32,253 nt of DNA from Rhodocyclaceae bacterium (GTDB lineage Bacteria > Pseudomonadota > Gammaproteobacteria > Burkholderiales > Rhodocyclaceae): NCBI GenBank assembly GCA_016880655.1, contig JAEHDA010000141.1, positions 1 to 32,253 of the forward strand, given 5' to 3'. The notes under the pieces were generated by a model. It was not told where the DNA came from, made no database searches, and was given only the letters and a program-made list of their open reading frames with translations. Of this stretch, positions 24,681-32,253 are shown one piece after another. Each line of letters begins with the position of its first letter. The first letter of the stretch is position 1. The position numbers were made by a program, and so were the translations under genes.

Positions 24681-25014
24681 GACTCCCGGTGCGGCGGCGA
24701 ACCGGATCGAGTTCTCCGGTGAACTGCTGTCGAGAGGCGCATTGCGCAGCACACCTGCCGGTGTCCACGTCGTCGAGTTCAGCGTCGGTCATGTATCCGA
24801 CCGGGAAGAGGCGGGGACGATGCGAAGGGTGGAGTGCGAGATGAACTGCGTGGCGATGGGCCCTGTTGCCAGTCTGATTGACTTGGCGGCGCTGGGTGCC
24901 AAATTGGCTGTCACCGGATTTGTCGCCGCCAAGAGCCTCAAGAACCGAACTCCCGTGCTGCATGTGAAGAATATCGAATTTCAGGAAGGAAACGAAAATG
25001 GCTTTCAAACCTAA
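24670..25014 (+). CDS. priB: Primosomal replication protein N (PriB), probable CTG start
   Basis: The track begins this at TTG 24742, but the codons before it continue the PriB OB-fold: [15 protein letters not shown] aligns with the beginning of known PriB proteins (NRLxxSG...). In that frame there is no ATG, GTG or TTG between the stop at 24613 and 24742. CTG at 24670 is preceded by GGAGG at 6 nt, so I use it (114 aa, [12 protein letters not shown]...). It overlaps rpsF by 11 nt and ends inside rpsR. PriB is a single-strand DNA-binding dimer that helps restart stalled replication with PriA. The conserved [18 protein letters not shown] and [10 protein letters not shown] segments support the family. 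Confidence 0.85.
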   Translation: MPLETPGAAANRIEFSGELLSRGALRSTPAGVHVVEFSVGHVSDREEAGTMRRVECEMNCVAMGPVASLIDLAALGAKLAVTGFVAAKSLKNRTPVLHVKNIEFQEGNENGFQT

Positions 25015-25273
25015 GAGCAAGATGGCGGGCAAGAAGAAGGACGACAAGGGTCGCAGCCTGTTCAAGCGCCGCAAGTTCTGTCGCTTCTCCGCCGAGAAGA
25101 TCGAGGAGATCGACTACAAGGACGTCGATCTGCTGAAGGACTTCGTGAGCGAGAACGGCAAGATCATGCCGGCGCGCATCACCGGCACCAAAACCGGCTA
25201 CCAGCGCCAGTTGTCCACCGCCATCAAGCGCGCCCGCTACCTGGCGCTGATGCCCTACACTGACCTGCACTGA
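24998..25273 (+). CDS. rpsR: Small ribosomal subunit protein bS18
   Basis: The 91-aa product has a basic N-terminal extension ([14 protein letters not shown]) and the bS18 core: [41 protein letters not shown], then [21 protein letters not shown]. The ATG follows GGAAGGAAACG and lies inside the 3' end of priB. The single Cys in KFCRF is not part of a zinc-type Cys cluster. Confidence 0.97.
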   Translation: MAFKPKSKMAGKKKDDKGRSLFKRRKFCRFSAEKIEEIDYKDVDLLKDFVSENGKIMPARITGTKTGYQRQLSTAIKRARYLALMPYTDLH

Positions 25274-25285
25274 GGAGAGTTCGCC

Positions 25286-25732
25286 ATGCAAGTGATTCTG
25301 ATGGAAAAAGTGGTGAATCTCGGCGCCCTCGGCGACATCGTCAAGGTCAAGGACGGCTATGCCCGCAACTTCCTGATCCCGCAGGGCAAGGCCAAGCGTG
25401 CTACGGAAGAGAACAAGAAAGTGTTCGAAGCGCGCCGTGCCGAACTCGAAAAGGCTCAGGGCGACAAGCTTGCCGTCGCACAAGGTGTCGCCGCCAAACT
25501 GGAAGGCCTGATCGTCCAGTTGACCCGCAAAGCGGGTGTCGATGGCCGCCTGTTCGGTTCTGTCGGCAATGCCGATATCGCCGAAGCGCTGGCTGCTCAG
25601 GGCATCGAAATCGAGAAGTCGGCAGTTCGTCTGCCGCTCGGCCCCATGAAGCAACTGGGCGAGAGCCAAGTCGAAATCGCCCTGCACTCGGATGTCGTTG
25701 CCAACATCACCGTGGTGATTGCGGCCGAGTAA
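25286..25732 (+). CDS. rplI: Large ribosomal subunit protein bL9
   Basis: The 148-aa product has the bL9 N-domain ([36 protein letters not shown]), the long linker helix, and the C-domain ([45 protein letters not shown]). It binds 23S rRNA near the L1 stalk. It starts 12 nt after rpsR and ends the operon before a strong terminator. Confidence 0.97.
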   Translation: MQVILMEKVVNLGALGDIVKVKDGYARNFLIPQGKAKRATEENKKVFEARRAELEKAQGDKLAVAQGVAAKLEGLIVQLTRKAGVDGRLFGSVGNADIAEALAAQGIEIEKSAVRLPLGPMKQLGESQVEIALHSDVVANITVVIAAE

Positions 25733-25757
25733 GCGTCCGGTGTTTCCAGGACCAGTG

Positions 25758-25783
25758 AAGGGGCCGCATAGCGGCCCCTTTGC
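25758..25783 (+). terminator. Intrinsic terminator of the rpsF-rplI operon
   Basis: AAGGGGCCGC and GCGGCCCCTT form a perfect 10-bp stem around a 3-nt loop, followed by TGCATT. It ends 5 nt before the ligE ATG, so ligE needs its own promoter or read-through. Confidence 0.85.
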
Positions 25784-25787
25784 ATTC

Positions 25788-26618
25788 ATGCGGGCCTTGA
25801 CGGTTGCAGGCAGCATGATGCTATGGATGGGCTTGGCCGATGCAGCAGAACCGCCTTTGCTGCTGGCGGAGCGCTATCGCGGCGGCATCGACGTCTCGCG
25901 ATACTGGGTCAGCGAGAAGCTTGATGGTGTTCGCGCCTCTTGGGATGGCCGGCAACTTCGTTTTCGGAGTGGCAATCCCGTTCCTGCGCCACAGTGGTTC
26001 GTTGCCGCGCTGCCCGGGCAAGCGCTTGATGGCGAACTCTGGCTTGGGCGTGGCACCTTCGATCAACTTTCCTCGATTGTTCGCCGCGAGCCACCCAGCG
26101 ATGCCGAATGGCGCCGAGTTCGCTATATGGTGTTCGAACTGCCCGATGCTCCCGGGACTTTCACCGAGCGGATCGAACGCATGCGACATGCCGCTGCGAT
26201 CGGCGTTCCGCCATGGCTGACTTTTGTCGAGCAGTTCCGCCTCGACGACGACAAGGCGCTACAGGAAAGGCTCGCCGATGTCGTGCGGCACGGCGGTGAG
26301 GGATTGATGTTGCATCGTGCAGATGCGCTGTACGAAACCGGACGCTCGCCTGTACTGCTGAAGTTAACGCCATGGCTGGATGCCGAGGCTCGCGTCGTGG
26401 CGCATCTGCCCGGCAAGGGCAAGTACGTCGGCATGACAGGTGCCCTGCGGGTGGAAACGCCGGACGGTCGTCGCTTTGCGCTCGGCAGCGGCCTTACGGA
26501 TCAGCAGCGCCAAGACCCACCCGCTATCGGTGCGTTGGTAACCTACCGCTATCGCGAACTTGGCCGGAACGGCATACCGCGCTTTGCAAGGTTCCTGCGG
26601 GTCAGGGAAGTATTCTGA
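25788..26618 (+). CDS. ligE: Periplasmic ATP-dependent DNA ligase (LigE type)
   Basis: The track ORF extends into the terminator; the start is ATG 25788, giving 276 aa with an N-terminal signal peptide (MRALTVAGSMMLWMGLADAA). The mature protein is a minimal ligase: motif I SEKLDGVR with the AMP-accepting Lys44, DGELWLG (motif III region), EGLMLHR (motif IV), LLKLTPWLDAEA (motif V), and an OB-fold C-terminus ending RYRELGRNGIPRFARFLRVRE. LigE enzymes seal nicks using ATP and are exported; they have been linked to extracellular or incoming DNA. comEC in the same window fits that theme. No Shine-Dalgarno is evident. Confidence 0.9.
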   Translation: MRALTVAGSMMLWMGLADAAEPPLLLAERYRGGIDVSRYWVSEKLDGVRASWDGRQLRFRSGNPVPAPQWFVAALPGQALDGELWLGRGTFDQLSSIVRREPPSDAEWRRVRYMVFELPDAPGTFTERIERMRHAAAIGVPPWLTFVEQFRLDDDKALQERLADVVRHGGEGLMLHRADALYETGRSPVLLKLTPWLDAEARVVAHLPGKGKYVGMTGALRVETPDGRRFALGSGLTDQQRQDPPAIGALVTYRYRELGRNGIPRFARFLRVREVF

Positions 26619-26646
26619 CCCTGGCTTCCCAAAATACCGCCATCAT

Positions 26647-26681
26647 GGCATACTGCGTTCAACGTCTGAACGCAGTATGCC
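26647..26681. repeat. Perfect 15-bp inverted repeat over the EPS regulator start
   Basis: GGCATACTGCGTTCA (26647-26661) and TGAACGCAGTATGCC (26667-26681) are exact reverse complements separated by ACGTC. The ATG of the MarR-like gene (26677-26679) is inside the right arm. No U-tract follows, so it is not a normal terminator. It may be an operator for the regulator or an RNA hairpin hiding the start codon. Confidence 0.85.
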
Positions 26682-27039
26682 CGGCTTGAGTCTCTCTCCC
26701 AATCCATCCGAAGAAACCCACCTCCGTGTTCTGCGCCTGCTCGCAGGGAATCCGGAGATGAGCCAGCGCGAACTGGCCCAGGCGCTTGGTGTGAGTTTGG
26801 GGAAGACCAACTATTGCCTCAAGGCCATGTTGGAAAAGGGGCTGATCAAGGTGCGGAACTTCCGCAACAGCCAGAACAAGGCGGCCTACGCGTACTACCT
26901 GACCCCCGAAGGGATGAGGCGGAAAGCCGGCCTGACGGCTGGTTTCCTGAAGCGGAAGATTGCGGAATACCAGGCCCTGAGACGGGAAATTGAACTACTC
27001 AAGGCCGAAGCAGGGCGAATGGCTGAAACGGAAACCTGA
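26677..27039 (+). CDS. MarR-like EPS-associated transcriptional regulator
   Basis: The start I use is ATG 26677 (120 aa); the track ORF begins inside ligE. The product has a winged-helix core: ETHLRVLRLLAGNPEMSQRELAQALGVSLGKTNYCLKAMLEKGLIKV, a wing (NFRNSQNKAAYAYYLTPEG), and a C-terminal helix likely to form a coiled coil (FLKRKIAEYQALRREIELLKAEAGRMAE). This is the small MarR-family type placed at the head of exopolysaccharide clusters in betaproteobacteria. It lies 18 nt before gmd and is probably co-transcribed. It likely controls this locus, and the inverted repeat suggests it also controls itself. No Shine-Dalgarno is visible. Confidence 0.85.
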   Translation: MPGLSLSPNPSEETHLRVLRLLAGNPEMSQRELAQALGVSLGKTNYCLKAMLEKGLIKVRNFRNSQNKAAYAYYLTPEGMRRKAGLTAGFLKRKIAEYQALRREIELLKAEAGRMAETET

Positions 27040-27057
27040 TTGAGTGAGTACTAGTCC

Positions 27058-28152
27058 ATGACCGAACAACCGAAAAAGATTGCGCTCATTACAGGAGTCA
27101 CCGGCCAGGACGGCGCCTACCTGGCTGAATTCCTGCTCGACAAGGGCTATGAAGTCCACGGTCTCAAGCGCCGCACCTCGCTGTTCAACACCGACCGCAT
27201 CGACCATCTGTTCCACGACCGCCATGAACCGGGCAAGCCGTTCTACCTCCATCACGGCGACATGACCGACTCCTCCTCGCTGGTGCGCATCATCCAGCAG
27301 GTCCAGCCCGACGAGATCTACAACCTCGCCGCCCAGAGCCACGTCGCGGTCTCCTTCGAGGAACCGGAATACACCGCCAACTCCGACGCGCTTGGCGTGC
27401 TGCGGGTGCTCGAAGCCATCCGCATCCTCGGCCTGGAAAAGAAGACGCGCTTCTACCAGGCCAGCACCTCCGAGCTCTACGGCCTGGTCCAGGAAACCCC
27501 CCAGAAGGAAACCACCCCCTTCTACCCCCGCAGCCCCTACGCCGTCGCCAAGCTCTACGGCTACTGGATCGTTGTGAACTACCGCGAGGCCTACGGCATG
27601 TATGCCTGCAACGGCATCCTGTTCAACCACGAGTCCCCGGTCCGCGGCGAGACTTTCGTCACCCGCAAGATCACCCGCGCGCTCGCCCGCATCAAGCTCG
27701 GCCTGCAGGAATGCCTGTACTTGGGCAACATGAACGCCAGGCGCGACTGGGGTCACGCTCGCGACTACGTCGAAATGCAGTGGCTGATGCTCCAGCAGGA
27801 CAAACCCGAAGACTTCGTCATCGCCACCGGCGTGCAGTACAGCGTGCGCGACTTCGTCAATGCCGCCGGCGCGGAACTGGGCATGCAGTTCCGCTGGGAA
27901 GGCGAGGGAGTCAATGAAGTCGGCTTTCTGGGCAACCAGGCCGTCGTCAAGGTCGACCCGCGCTACTTCCGCCCGACCGAAGTTGAAACCTTGCTCGGCG
28001 ACCCGAGCAAGGCCAAGCAGAAGCTCGGCTGGACACCGAAGACGAAGTTCGAGGACCTGGTCGCCGAGATGGTGCGCGAAGACCTCGCCAGCGCCGAGCG
28101 CGACGAGCTGGTCAAGAAGCATGGCTACAACGCCTACGATTACCACGAGTGA
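27058..28152 (+). CDS. gmd: GDP-mannose 4,6-dehydratase
   Basis: The 364-aa product is an extended [22 protein letters not shown] (NADP-binding), DIxxLxAQS-like [18 protein letters not shown], the Thr-Ser-Glu STSELYG, and the YAVAK catalytic Tyr/Lys. [32 protein letters not shown] and RYFRPTEVE are characteristic of Gmd. It makes GDP-4-keto-6-deoxy-D-mannose, the branch point for fucose, colitose, rhamnose and perosamine. Its codons are strikingly C-rich compared with the next two genes. It overlaps the next gene by 4 nt (GTGA) if that starts at GTG 28149. Confidence 0.96.
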   Translation: MTEQPKKIALITGVTGQDGAYLAEFLLDKGYEVHGLKRRTSLFNTDRIDHLFHDRHEPGKPFYLHHGDMTDSSSLVRIIQQVQPDEIYNLAAQSHVAVSFEEPEYTANSDALGVLRVLEAIRILGLEKKTRFYQASTSELYGLVQETPQKETTPFYPRSPYAVAKLYGYWIVVNYREAYGMYACNGILFNHESPVRGETFVTRKITRALARIKLGLQECLYLGNMNARRDWGHARDYVEMQWLMLQQDKPEDFVIATGVQYSVRDFVNAAGAELGMQFRWEGEGVNEVGFLGNQAVVKVDPRYFRPTEVETLLGDPSKAKQKLGWTPKTKFEDLVAEMVREDLASAERDELVKKHGYNAYDYHE

Positions 28153-29090
28153 CAAGCATGCAAAGGCGCAGCACGGTCCTGCTGACGGGCGGCTCAGGGA
28201 TGGTAGGGCGGAACGTCCTCGAACACCCCGCTGCAACAGAATGGAATTTCTTGGCACCCTCCAGTTCCGAGCTCGATCTGACTTGCCGCGATGATGTCTG
28301 TCGTTATATGAAGGCTCGTCAGCCCGATGTGGTCGTCCACGCTGCCGGACGCGTTGGCGGAATTCAGGCAAATATGTCGGCCCCGGTCGAATTTCTGGTA
28401 ACCAATCTGGATATCAATCGGAACGTCATCATGGCGGCTGCCGATGCTGGGGTTCCTCGGTTGCTCAACCTTGGCAGTTCGTGCATGTATCCCAGAAATG
28501 CAGCAAACCCGCTGCGTGAGGAAATGATCCTGAGCGGCGAACTTGAACCGACCAACGAGGGTTATGCGTTGGCGAAGATTGTTGGCGCGCGGCTGTGCGA
28601 CTACCTGCGTGCCGAGAGGGGGCTTGCCTACAAAACGATGATCCCGTGCAATATCTACGGGCGCCACGACAAGTTCAGTCCTGAACACTCTCACCTGATT
28701 CCTGCCGTGATTCACAAGCTGCATCGGGCAAAGGTGGAAGGTGCCCGGAAAGTAGATGTCTGGGGCGACGGTACCGCCCGTCGAGAGTTCATGTACGCCG
28801 GCGATCTGGCTGATGCAATTCTTCGCGGCCTTGCCCGATTCGATACCATGCCGGATACGATGAATATTGGTCTTGGTTTCGACCATTCAATTGACGAGTA
28901 CTACCGGATCGTTGCCAAGGTGCTCGGATGGGATGGTGTCTTCGAACATGACACGAGCAGGCCGGTGGGCATGCGGCAAAAGCTGGTTAGTACCGAGAGA
29001 CAGGTCGAGTGGGGCTGGCAAGCGGGTACGTCACTTGGTGATGGTGTCAGGATCACCTACGAGTATTTTCTTTCGGACTACTTGAAATGA
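28149..29090 (+). CDS. GDP-sugar C5-epimerase/C4-reductase, ColC-like (GDP-L-colitose or GDP-L-fucose synthase)
   Basis: The 313-aa SDR has [10 protein letters not shown] (NADP), [32 protein letters not shown] with the Tyr/Lys pair, and [21 protein letters not shown], then [18 protein letters not shown]. This is the fold of GDP-L-fucose synthase (Fcl) and of ColC, the GDP-L-colitose synthase. The neighbouring ColD-type gene favours ColC, acting on GDP-4-keto-3,6-dideoxymannose. The start is GTG 28149 (overlapping gmd) or ATG 28158. It is 4 nt overlapped with the colD-like gene. The gene is less C-rich in codons than gmd. The ColC versus Fcl choice is inference. Confidence 0.82.
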   Translation: MTSMQRRSTVLLTGGSGMVGRNVLEHPAATEWNFLAPSSSELDLTCRDDVCRYMKARQPDVVVHAAGRVGGIQANMSAPVEFLVTNLDINRNVIMAAADAGVPRLLNLGSSCMYPRNAANPLREEMILSGELEPTNEGYALAKIVGARLCDYLRAERGLAYKTMIPCNIYGRHDKFSPEHSHLIPAVIHKLHRAKVEGARKVDVWGDGTARREFMYAGDLADAILRGLARFDTMPDTMNIGLGFDHSIDEYYRIVAKVLGWDGVFEHDTSRPVGMRQKLVSTERQVEWGWQAGTSLGDGVRITYEYFLSDYLK

Positions 29091-30253
29091 GCGTCAAGTA
29101 TCCTCTTGCCAGCACCACGTGGGACGCGACCGAACTCGCAGCAATGCAACGGGTAATTGCATCTGGCATGTTCACCATGGGCGAGAATGTTGCCGAGTTC
29201 GAGCGCGATTTTGCCCGCTATACAGGCAGTCGCCATTGCGTCATGGTGAATTCCGGTTCGTCGGCCAACCTGCTGATGATAGCGGCCCTCCGCTATACCC
29301 GGAACCCCGAACTTCTTGTCAAACCCGGCGACGAGGTGATAGTCCCGGCCGTCTCATGGAGCACCACGTACTACCCGCTGTACCAGTACGGGCTGAAGAT
29401 CAAATTCGTAGACATCGACCTGCAAACGCTCAATTACGACCTGGATCAACTCGCGCAAGCCGTCACTGACAAGACCCGCCTGATTGTTGCGGTCAATCTT
29501 CTCGGTAACCCAAATGACTTTTCCAGGATTGGCGAGATCGTCGCCGGGCGCCCGATCATCCTGGTCGAGGACAATTGCGAGTCGATGGGGGCGGAGTTCA
29601 ACGGTCGCAAGGCCGGCACCTTCGGTGTCATGGGCACGTTCAGTTCCTTCTTCTCGCACCACATTTCGACGATGGAAGGGGGAATGATCGTCACCGATGA
29701 CGAGGAGCTGCATCAAATCCTGCTTTCGCTGCGTGCTCATGGCTGGACCCGCAATCTGCCGAAGCACAACCATGTCTGCGGCACCAAGAGCGACGATCCC
29801 TTCGACGAGTCGTTCCGCTTCGTGTTGCCGGGCTACAACGTGCGTCCCATAGAACTCGAGGGTGCGCTGGGGGTCGAGCAACTCAGAAAACTGCCCGCGA
29901 TGGTCGCCGCGCGACGCGAGAATGGGCGTCTGCTTCAGGAGGTAATGGCGGACCATCCCACGGTATTGATTCAGAGCGAAACCGGAATGAGTAGCTGGTT
30001 CGGCTTCTCGCTTGTCATCCGTCCTGGCGCTTCCCTGACACGTCGGCAGCTGATCGACCGCCTCACCAAGCTTGGCTTCGAGTGCCGGCCGATTGTTGCC
30101 GGAAATTTCGCCAAGAATGAAGTAGTGAAGTATTTTGACGCCGAGATCTTTGGCGATTTGACTGCTGCTGACCATGTAGATCGCCATGGGCTTTTCGTGG
30201 GAAATCAGCACTACCCCATTCCTGACGCAGTGATGGCTTTGAGGGAAATCTAA
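29087..30253 (+). CDS. colD: PLP-dependent GDP-4-keto-6-deoxymannose 3-dehydratase (ColD type)
   Basis: The 388-aa product has the DegT/DnrJ/StrS fold ([46 protein letters not shown]) but carries [11 protein letters not shown] where aminotransferases have the PLP-binding Lys. His191 takes that place, as in the 3-dehydratases ColD and RfbH. It lacks the CxC-type Cys cluster of the [2Fe-2S] RfbH/E1 enzymes, its length equals the size I recall for E. coli ColD, and the C-terminal [21 protein letters not shown] resembles ColD. The expected reaction removes the 3-OH of GDP-4-keto-6-deoxymannose using PMP/glutamate. Neighbours gmd and the ColC-like gene complete a GDP-L-colitose route. Misannotation as an aminotransferase is likely. 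Confidence 0.82.
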   Translation: MSVKYPLASTTWDATELAAMQRVIASGMFTMGENVAEFERDFARYTGSRHCVMVNSGSSANLLMIAALRYTRNPELLVKPGDEVIVPAVSWSTTYYPLYQYGLKIKFVDIDLQTLNYDLDQLAQAVTDKTRLIVAVNLLGNPNDFSRIGEIVAGRPIILVEDNCESMGAEFNGRKAGTFGVMGTFSSFFSHHISTMEGGMIVTDDEELHQILLSLRAHGWTRNLPKHNHVCGTKSDDPFDESFRFVLPGYNVRPIELEGALGVEQLRKLPAMVAARRENGRLLQEVMADHPTVLIQSETGMSSWFGFSLVIRPGASLTRRQLIDRLTKLGFECRPIVAGNFAKNEVVKYFDAEIFGDLTAADHVDRHGLFVGNQHYPIPDAVMALREI

Positions 30254-30254
30254 G

Positions 30255-31028
30255 ATGAAGGCAGTCATCCTGGCCGGAGGGCTCGGTACACGCATTTCCG
30301 AGGAAACCCATCTAAAGCCCAAGCCCATGATCGACATCGGTGGCAAGCCAATCCTTTGGCACATCATGAAGATGTACTCGGCCCACGGCGTGAATGACTT
30401 CGTGATCTGTTGCGGTTACAAGGGCTACGTCATCAAGGAGTACTTCGCCAATTACTTTCTGCACATGTCGGATGTGACCTTCGACATGCGACACAACAAG
30501 ATGGAAGTGCACCAGCAAAAAGCCGAGCCTTGGCGTGTGACGCTCGTGGATACGGGCGACGAGACACTTACTGGTGGACGCCTGAGAAGGGTTGCCGATT
30601 ACGTCAAGAACGAAGAGGCATTTTGCTTCACCTACGGCGATGGTGTTGCCGATATCGATATTTCTCGCGAAATTGCATTCCACAGGCAACACGGTAAATG
30701 GGCGACCGTCACTGCCGTACAGCCGCCCGGCCGCTACGGCGCACTACAGATGGAGGGTGCCATGGTCGCCGGCTTCACTGAAAAGCCGCGCGGTGACGGC
30801 GGTCTCATCAACGGCGGTTTCTTCGTGCTGTCGCCCTGCTGCCTTGCTCTCATAGAAGGCGATCACACCAGTTGGGAAGGCGAGCCGCTGGTTCGCCTGG
30901 CAGAGCAGGAGCAGTTGGCTGCCTTCGAGCACCAGGGTTTCTGGCAGCCGATGGATACTTTGCGCGAGAAGAATTTGCTAGAGGATCTTTGGGCTTCCGG
31001 ACGTGCGCCGTGGAAGGTCTGGCAATGA
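30255..31028 (+). CDS. rfbF: Glucose-1-phosphate cytidylyltransferase
   Basis: The 257-aa product is RfbF/DdhA: MKAVILAGGLGTRISEETHLKPKPMIDIGGKPILWHIMK, CGYKGYVIKEYFANYFLH, TYGDGVADIDI, TGGRLRRV, and INGGFFVLSP. It couples CTP and glucose-1-phosphate to CDP-glucose, starting the CDP-hexose branch. It starts 1 nt after the colD-like gene and overlaps rfbG by 4 nt (ATGA). The CTP type is given by the family pattern, not by a single residue. Confidence 0.93.
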   Translation: MKAVILAGGLGTRISEETHLKPKPMIDIGGKPILWHIMKMYSAHGVNDFVICCGYKGYVIKEYFANYFLHMSDVTFDMRHNKMEVHQQKAEPWRVTLVDTGDETLTGGRLRRVADYVKNEEAFCFTYGDGVADIDISREIAFHRQHGKWATVTAVQPPGRYGALQMEGAMVAGFTEKPRGDGGLINGGFFVLSPCCLALIEGDHTSWEGEPLVRLAEQEQLAAFEHQGFWQPMDTLREKNLLEDLWASGRAPWKVWQ

Positions 31029-32089
31029 ACCCGGGATTCTGGCGCCGCAAGCGTGTATTTCTGACTGGCCACACGGGCTTCAAAGGCGGCTGGTTGTCGC
31101 TGTGGCTTGCCGAGTTGGGCGCCGAGGTGCACGGCTACGCGCTAGCGCCGCCGACCGACCCTAACTTCTTTTCCGTTACCGGCCTCGACCGGCGACTGGT
31201 TTCGAGCACCATTGCCGACATTCGCGATGCCGCTGCACTTGAGCGGGCCATGGGGGCGGCACAACCAGACATCGTGGTGCACCTTGCGGCACAACCGCTA
31301 GTGCGCCATTCCTATGCCGAGCCTGTCGAGACTTATACGGTCAATGTCATCGGGACGGTCAATCTGCTCGAAGCAGTGCGCCGAACGCCCGGTGTGAAGG
31401 CAGTGGTTAACGTCACTACCGACAAATGCTACGAGAACCGCGAATGGATCTGGCCCTATCGCGAGAACGAGGCGCTTGGCGGCTACGACCCCTACTCCAG
31501 CAGCAAGGCCTGCGCGGAGCTTGCCACCAGCGCTTGGCGCAGATCCTTCCTCGATGCCGCCGGCGTACGCGTGGCCAGCGCTCGCGCTGGCAATGTCATC
31601 GGCGGCGGCGACTGGGCTGCGGACCGCCTGGTGCCGGATTTCCTGCGCGCGCTGGATGCGGGCCGAACCCTGATGGTGCGCTCGCCGCATGCGATGCGTC
31701 CGTGGCAGCACGTGCTCGAACCACTCTCGGGCTATATCAAGCTGGCCGAAAGATTGTGCTCGGCCGGCGGGGATTTCGCGGAGGCTTGGAACTTCGGCCC
31801 TGACGAAGCCGATGCTCGTCCGGTGCAATGGATCGTGGAGACCCTTTGCGGTCGCGTGACGGGGGCAACCTGGGAGCGCGATGTCGCACCGCAGCCCCAT
31901 GAAGCGCACACGCTACGGCTGGACAGTGCCAAGGCACGCGCGCGCCTCGCGTGGCGTCCGCGCTGGAACCTGCAACGGGCGCTGGAAGCGACTCTGGACT
32001 GGCACCAGGCTTGGAAAGCGGGCGCAGAAATGGCCGACTTCAGCGTGCACCAAGTCCGCGAATACTCAATGACGGAAGGTGAAGCGTGA
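31025..32089 (+). CDS. rfbG: CDP-glucose 4,6-dehydratase
   Basis: The track ORF begins inside rfbF; the true start is ATG 31025 overlapping the rfbF stop (ATGA), giving 354 aa (MNPGFWRRKRVFLTGHTGFKGG). Features are TGHTGFKGGWLSLWLAELG, HLAAQPLVRHSYAEPVETY, VNVTTDKCYEN, the YSSSK catalytic pair in YDPYSSSKACAEL, GNVIGGGDWAADRLVPD, and RPWQHVLEPLSGY. It yields CDP-4-keto-6-deoxy-D-glucose. With rfbF it forms the standard entry to CDP-dideoxy and branched sugars. It overlaps the next gene by 4 nt (GTGA). Confidence 0.95.
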   Translation: MNPGFWRRKRVFLTGHTGFKGGWLSLWLAELGAEVHGYALAPPTDPNFFSVTGLDRRLVSSTIADIRDAAALERAMGAAQPDIVVHLAAQPLVRHSYAEPVETYTVNVIGTVNLLEAVRRTPGVKAVVNVTTDKCYENREWIWPYRENEALGGYDPYSSSKACAELATSAWRRSFLDAAGVRVASARAGNVIGGGDWAADRLVPDFLRALDAGRTLMVRSPHAMRPWQHVLEPLSGYIKLAERLCSAGGDFAEAWNFGPDEADARPVQWIVETLCGRVTGATWERDVAPQPHEAHTLRLDSAKARARLAWRPRWNLQRALEATLDWHQAWKAGAEMADFSVHQVREYSMTEGEA

Positions 32090-32253
32090 GCGGTCGTTTT
32101 GATATTTCCATGACACCGATCGCCGGCCTGCACGTGCTACAGCGCAAACCGATCGGCGACAGCCGCGGCTACCTCGAAAGGTTGTTTTGTGCCGACGAGT
32201 TGCAGGCACTTGTCCAAAATCGGCAAATTCGCCAAGTAAACCACACACTCACC
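32086..32253 (+). CDS. RfbC-type 4-dehydro-deoxysugar 3,5-epimerase, 5' part (cut by window edge)
   Basis: The gene starts at GTG 32086, overlapping the rfbG stop, and continues past the window end; 56 codons are visible. The translation has the family start GLHVLQRKPIGDSRGYLERLF, then QIRQVNHTLT, as in dTDP-4-dehydrorhamnose 3,5-epimerase relatives. Because it follows rfbG, its substrate is more likely CDP-4-keto-6-deoxyglucose than the dTDP sugar, as an epimerase of a CDP-linked branch; this is inference. The visible part is not enough to tell 3-, 5- or 3,5-epimerase. Confidence 0.8.
   Translation, partial: MSGRFDISMTPIAGLHVLQRKPIGDSRGYLERLFCADELQALVQNRQIRQVNHTLT

Noticed and set aside
26560-27039. 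Longer 159-aa version of the MarR-like regulator
   Set aside because: The first 39 residues are out-of-frame ligE sequence; family pattern and the repeat position favour ATG 26677.
29087-30253. Simple sugar aminotransferase (DegT/PerA type)
   Set aside because: The PLP Lys position is His (SHHIST), which fits 3-dehydratases, so a transaminase call is unlikely.

Overview
The window looks like a chromosomal segment of a high-GC betaproteobacterium, possibly Rhodocyclales-like. The support is gene-order knowledge: petABC followed by sspA-sspB, rpsF-priB-rpsR-rplI, dnaX-ybaB-recR, an rnfABCDGE operon, a cytochrome b of the PVWY type, and a MarR-like EPS regulator of the kind found in such genomes. 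I see no insertion sequence, phage gene, CRISPR array or rRNA. Most of the window is core housekeeping DNA; the right-hand end (about 26.6 kb onward) is an accessory polysaccharide locus that runs off the edge.

Left part (1-10.8 kb), mostly minus strand. After the 3' end of thrC come an unlisted 45-codon membrane microprotein and tRNA-Ser(GGA). A long minus-strand run follows, read right to left: rnfA-B-C-D-G-E (ion-pumping NADH:ferredoxin-type electron transfer), nnr (repair of hydrated NAD(P)H), a DMT-family exporter and nadC (NAD synthesis). Spacing is tight throughout, so much of it may be co-transcribed, giving an NAD/redox-themed block. pyrD and a DUF2062 membrane protein form a separate minus-strand pair.

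Middle part (10.8-25.8 kb), mostly plus strand. It holds a diguanylate cyclase with a periplasmic CxxCH haem-type motif and a Cys-rich cytoplasmic sensor region, comEC, an alpha/beta hydrolase, the 4.5S/SRP RNA, a Spy/CpxP-like periplasmic protein, dnaX-ybaB-recR, the cytochrome bc1 operon petABC, sspAB, tRNA-Arg(CCU) and an HDOD protein on the minus strand, and the S6-PriB-S18-L9 operon. priB has no ATG/GTG/TTG that would preserve its first beta strand; a CTG with a strong Shine-Dalgarno is the best start.

Right part (25.8-32.25 kb), plus strand. A periplasmic ATP-dependent DNA ligase (LigE) is followed by a MarR-like EPS regulator whose start codon lies inside a perfect 15-bp inverted repeat. 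Then come gmd, a GDP-sugar epimerase/reductase best read as ColC-like, and a His-type PLP enzyme best read as ColD (GDP-4-keto-6-deoxymannose 3-dehydratase). Together these suggest GDP-L-colitose synthesis. rfbF and rfbG (CDP-4-keto-6-deoxyglucose branch) and the start of an RfbC-type epimerase follow.

The main signals beyond routine annotation are: the inverted repeat over the EPS regulator start; the side-by-side GDP-colitose and CDP-deoxysugar modules; a repeated arrangement in which a -10-like hexamer sits exactly 6 nt before the start codon (candidate leaderless mRNAs); the CTG start of priB; and the two-compartment redox-type architecture of the diguanylate cyclase. All family assignments are from reading the translations; no database search was run.
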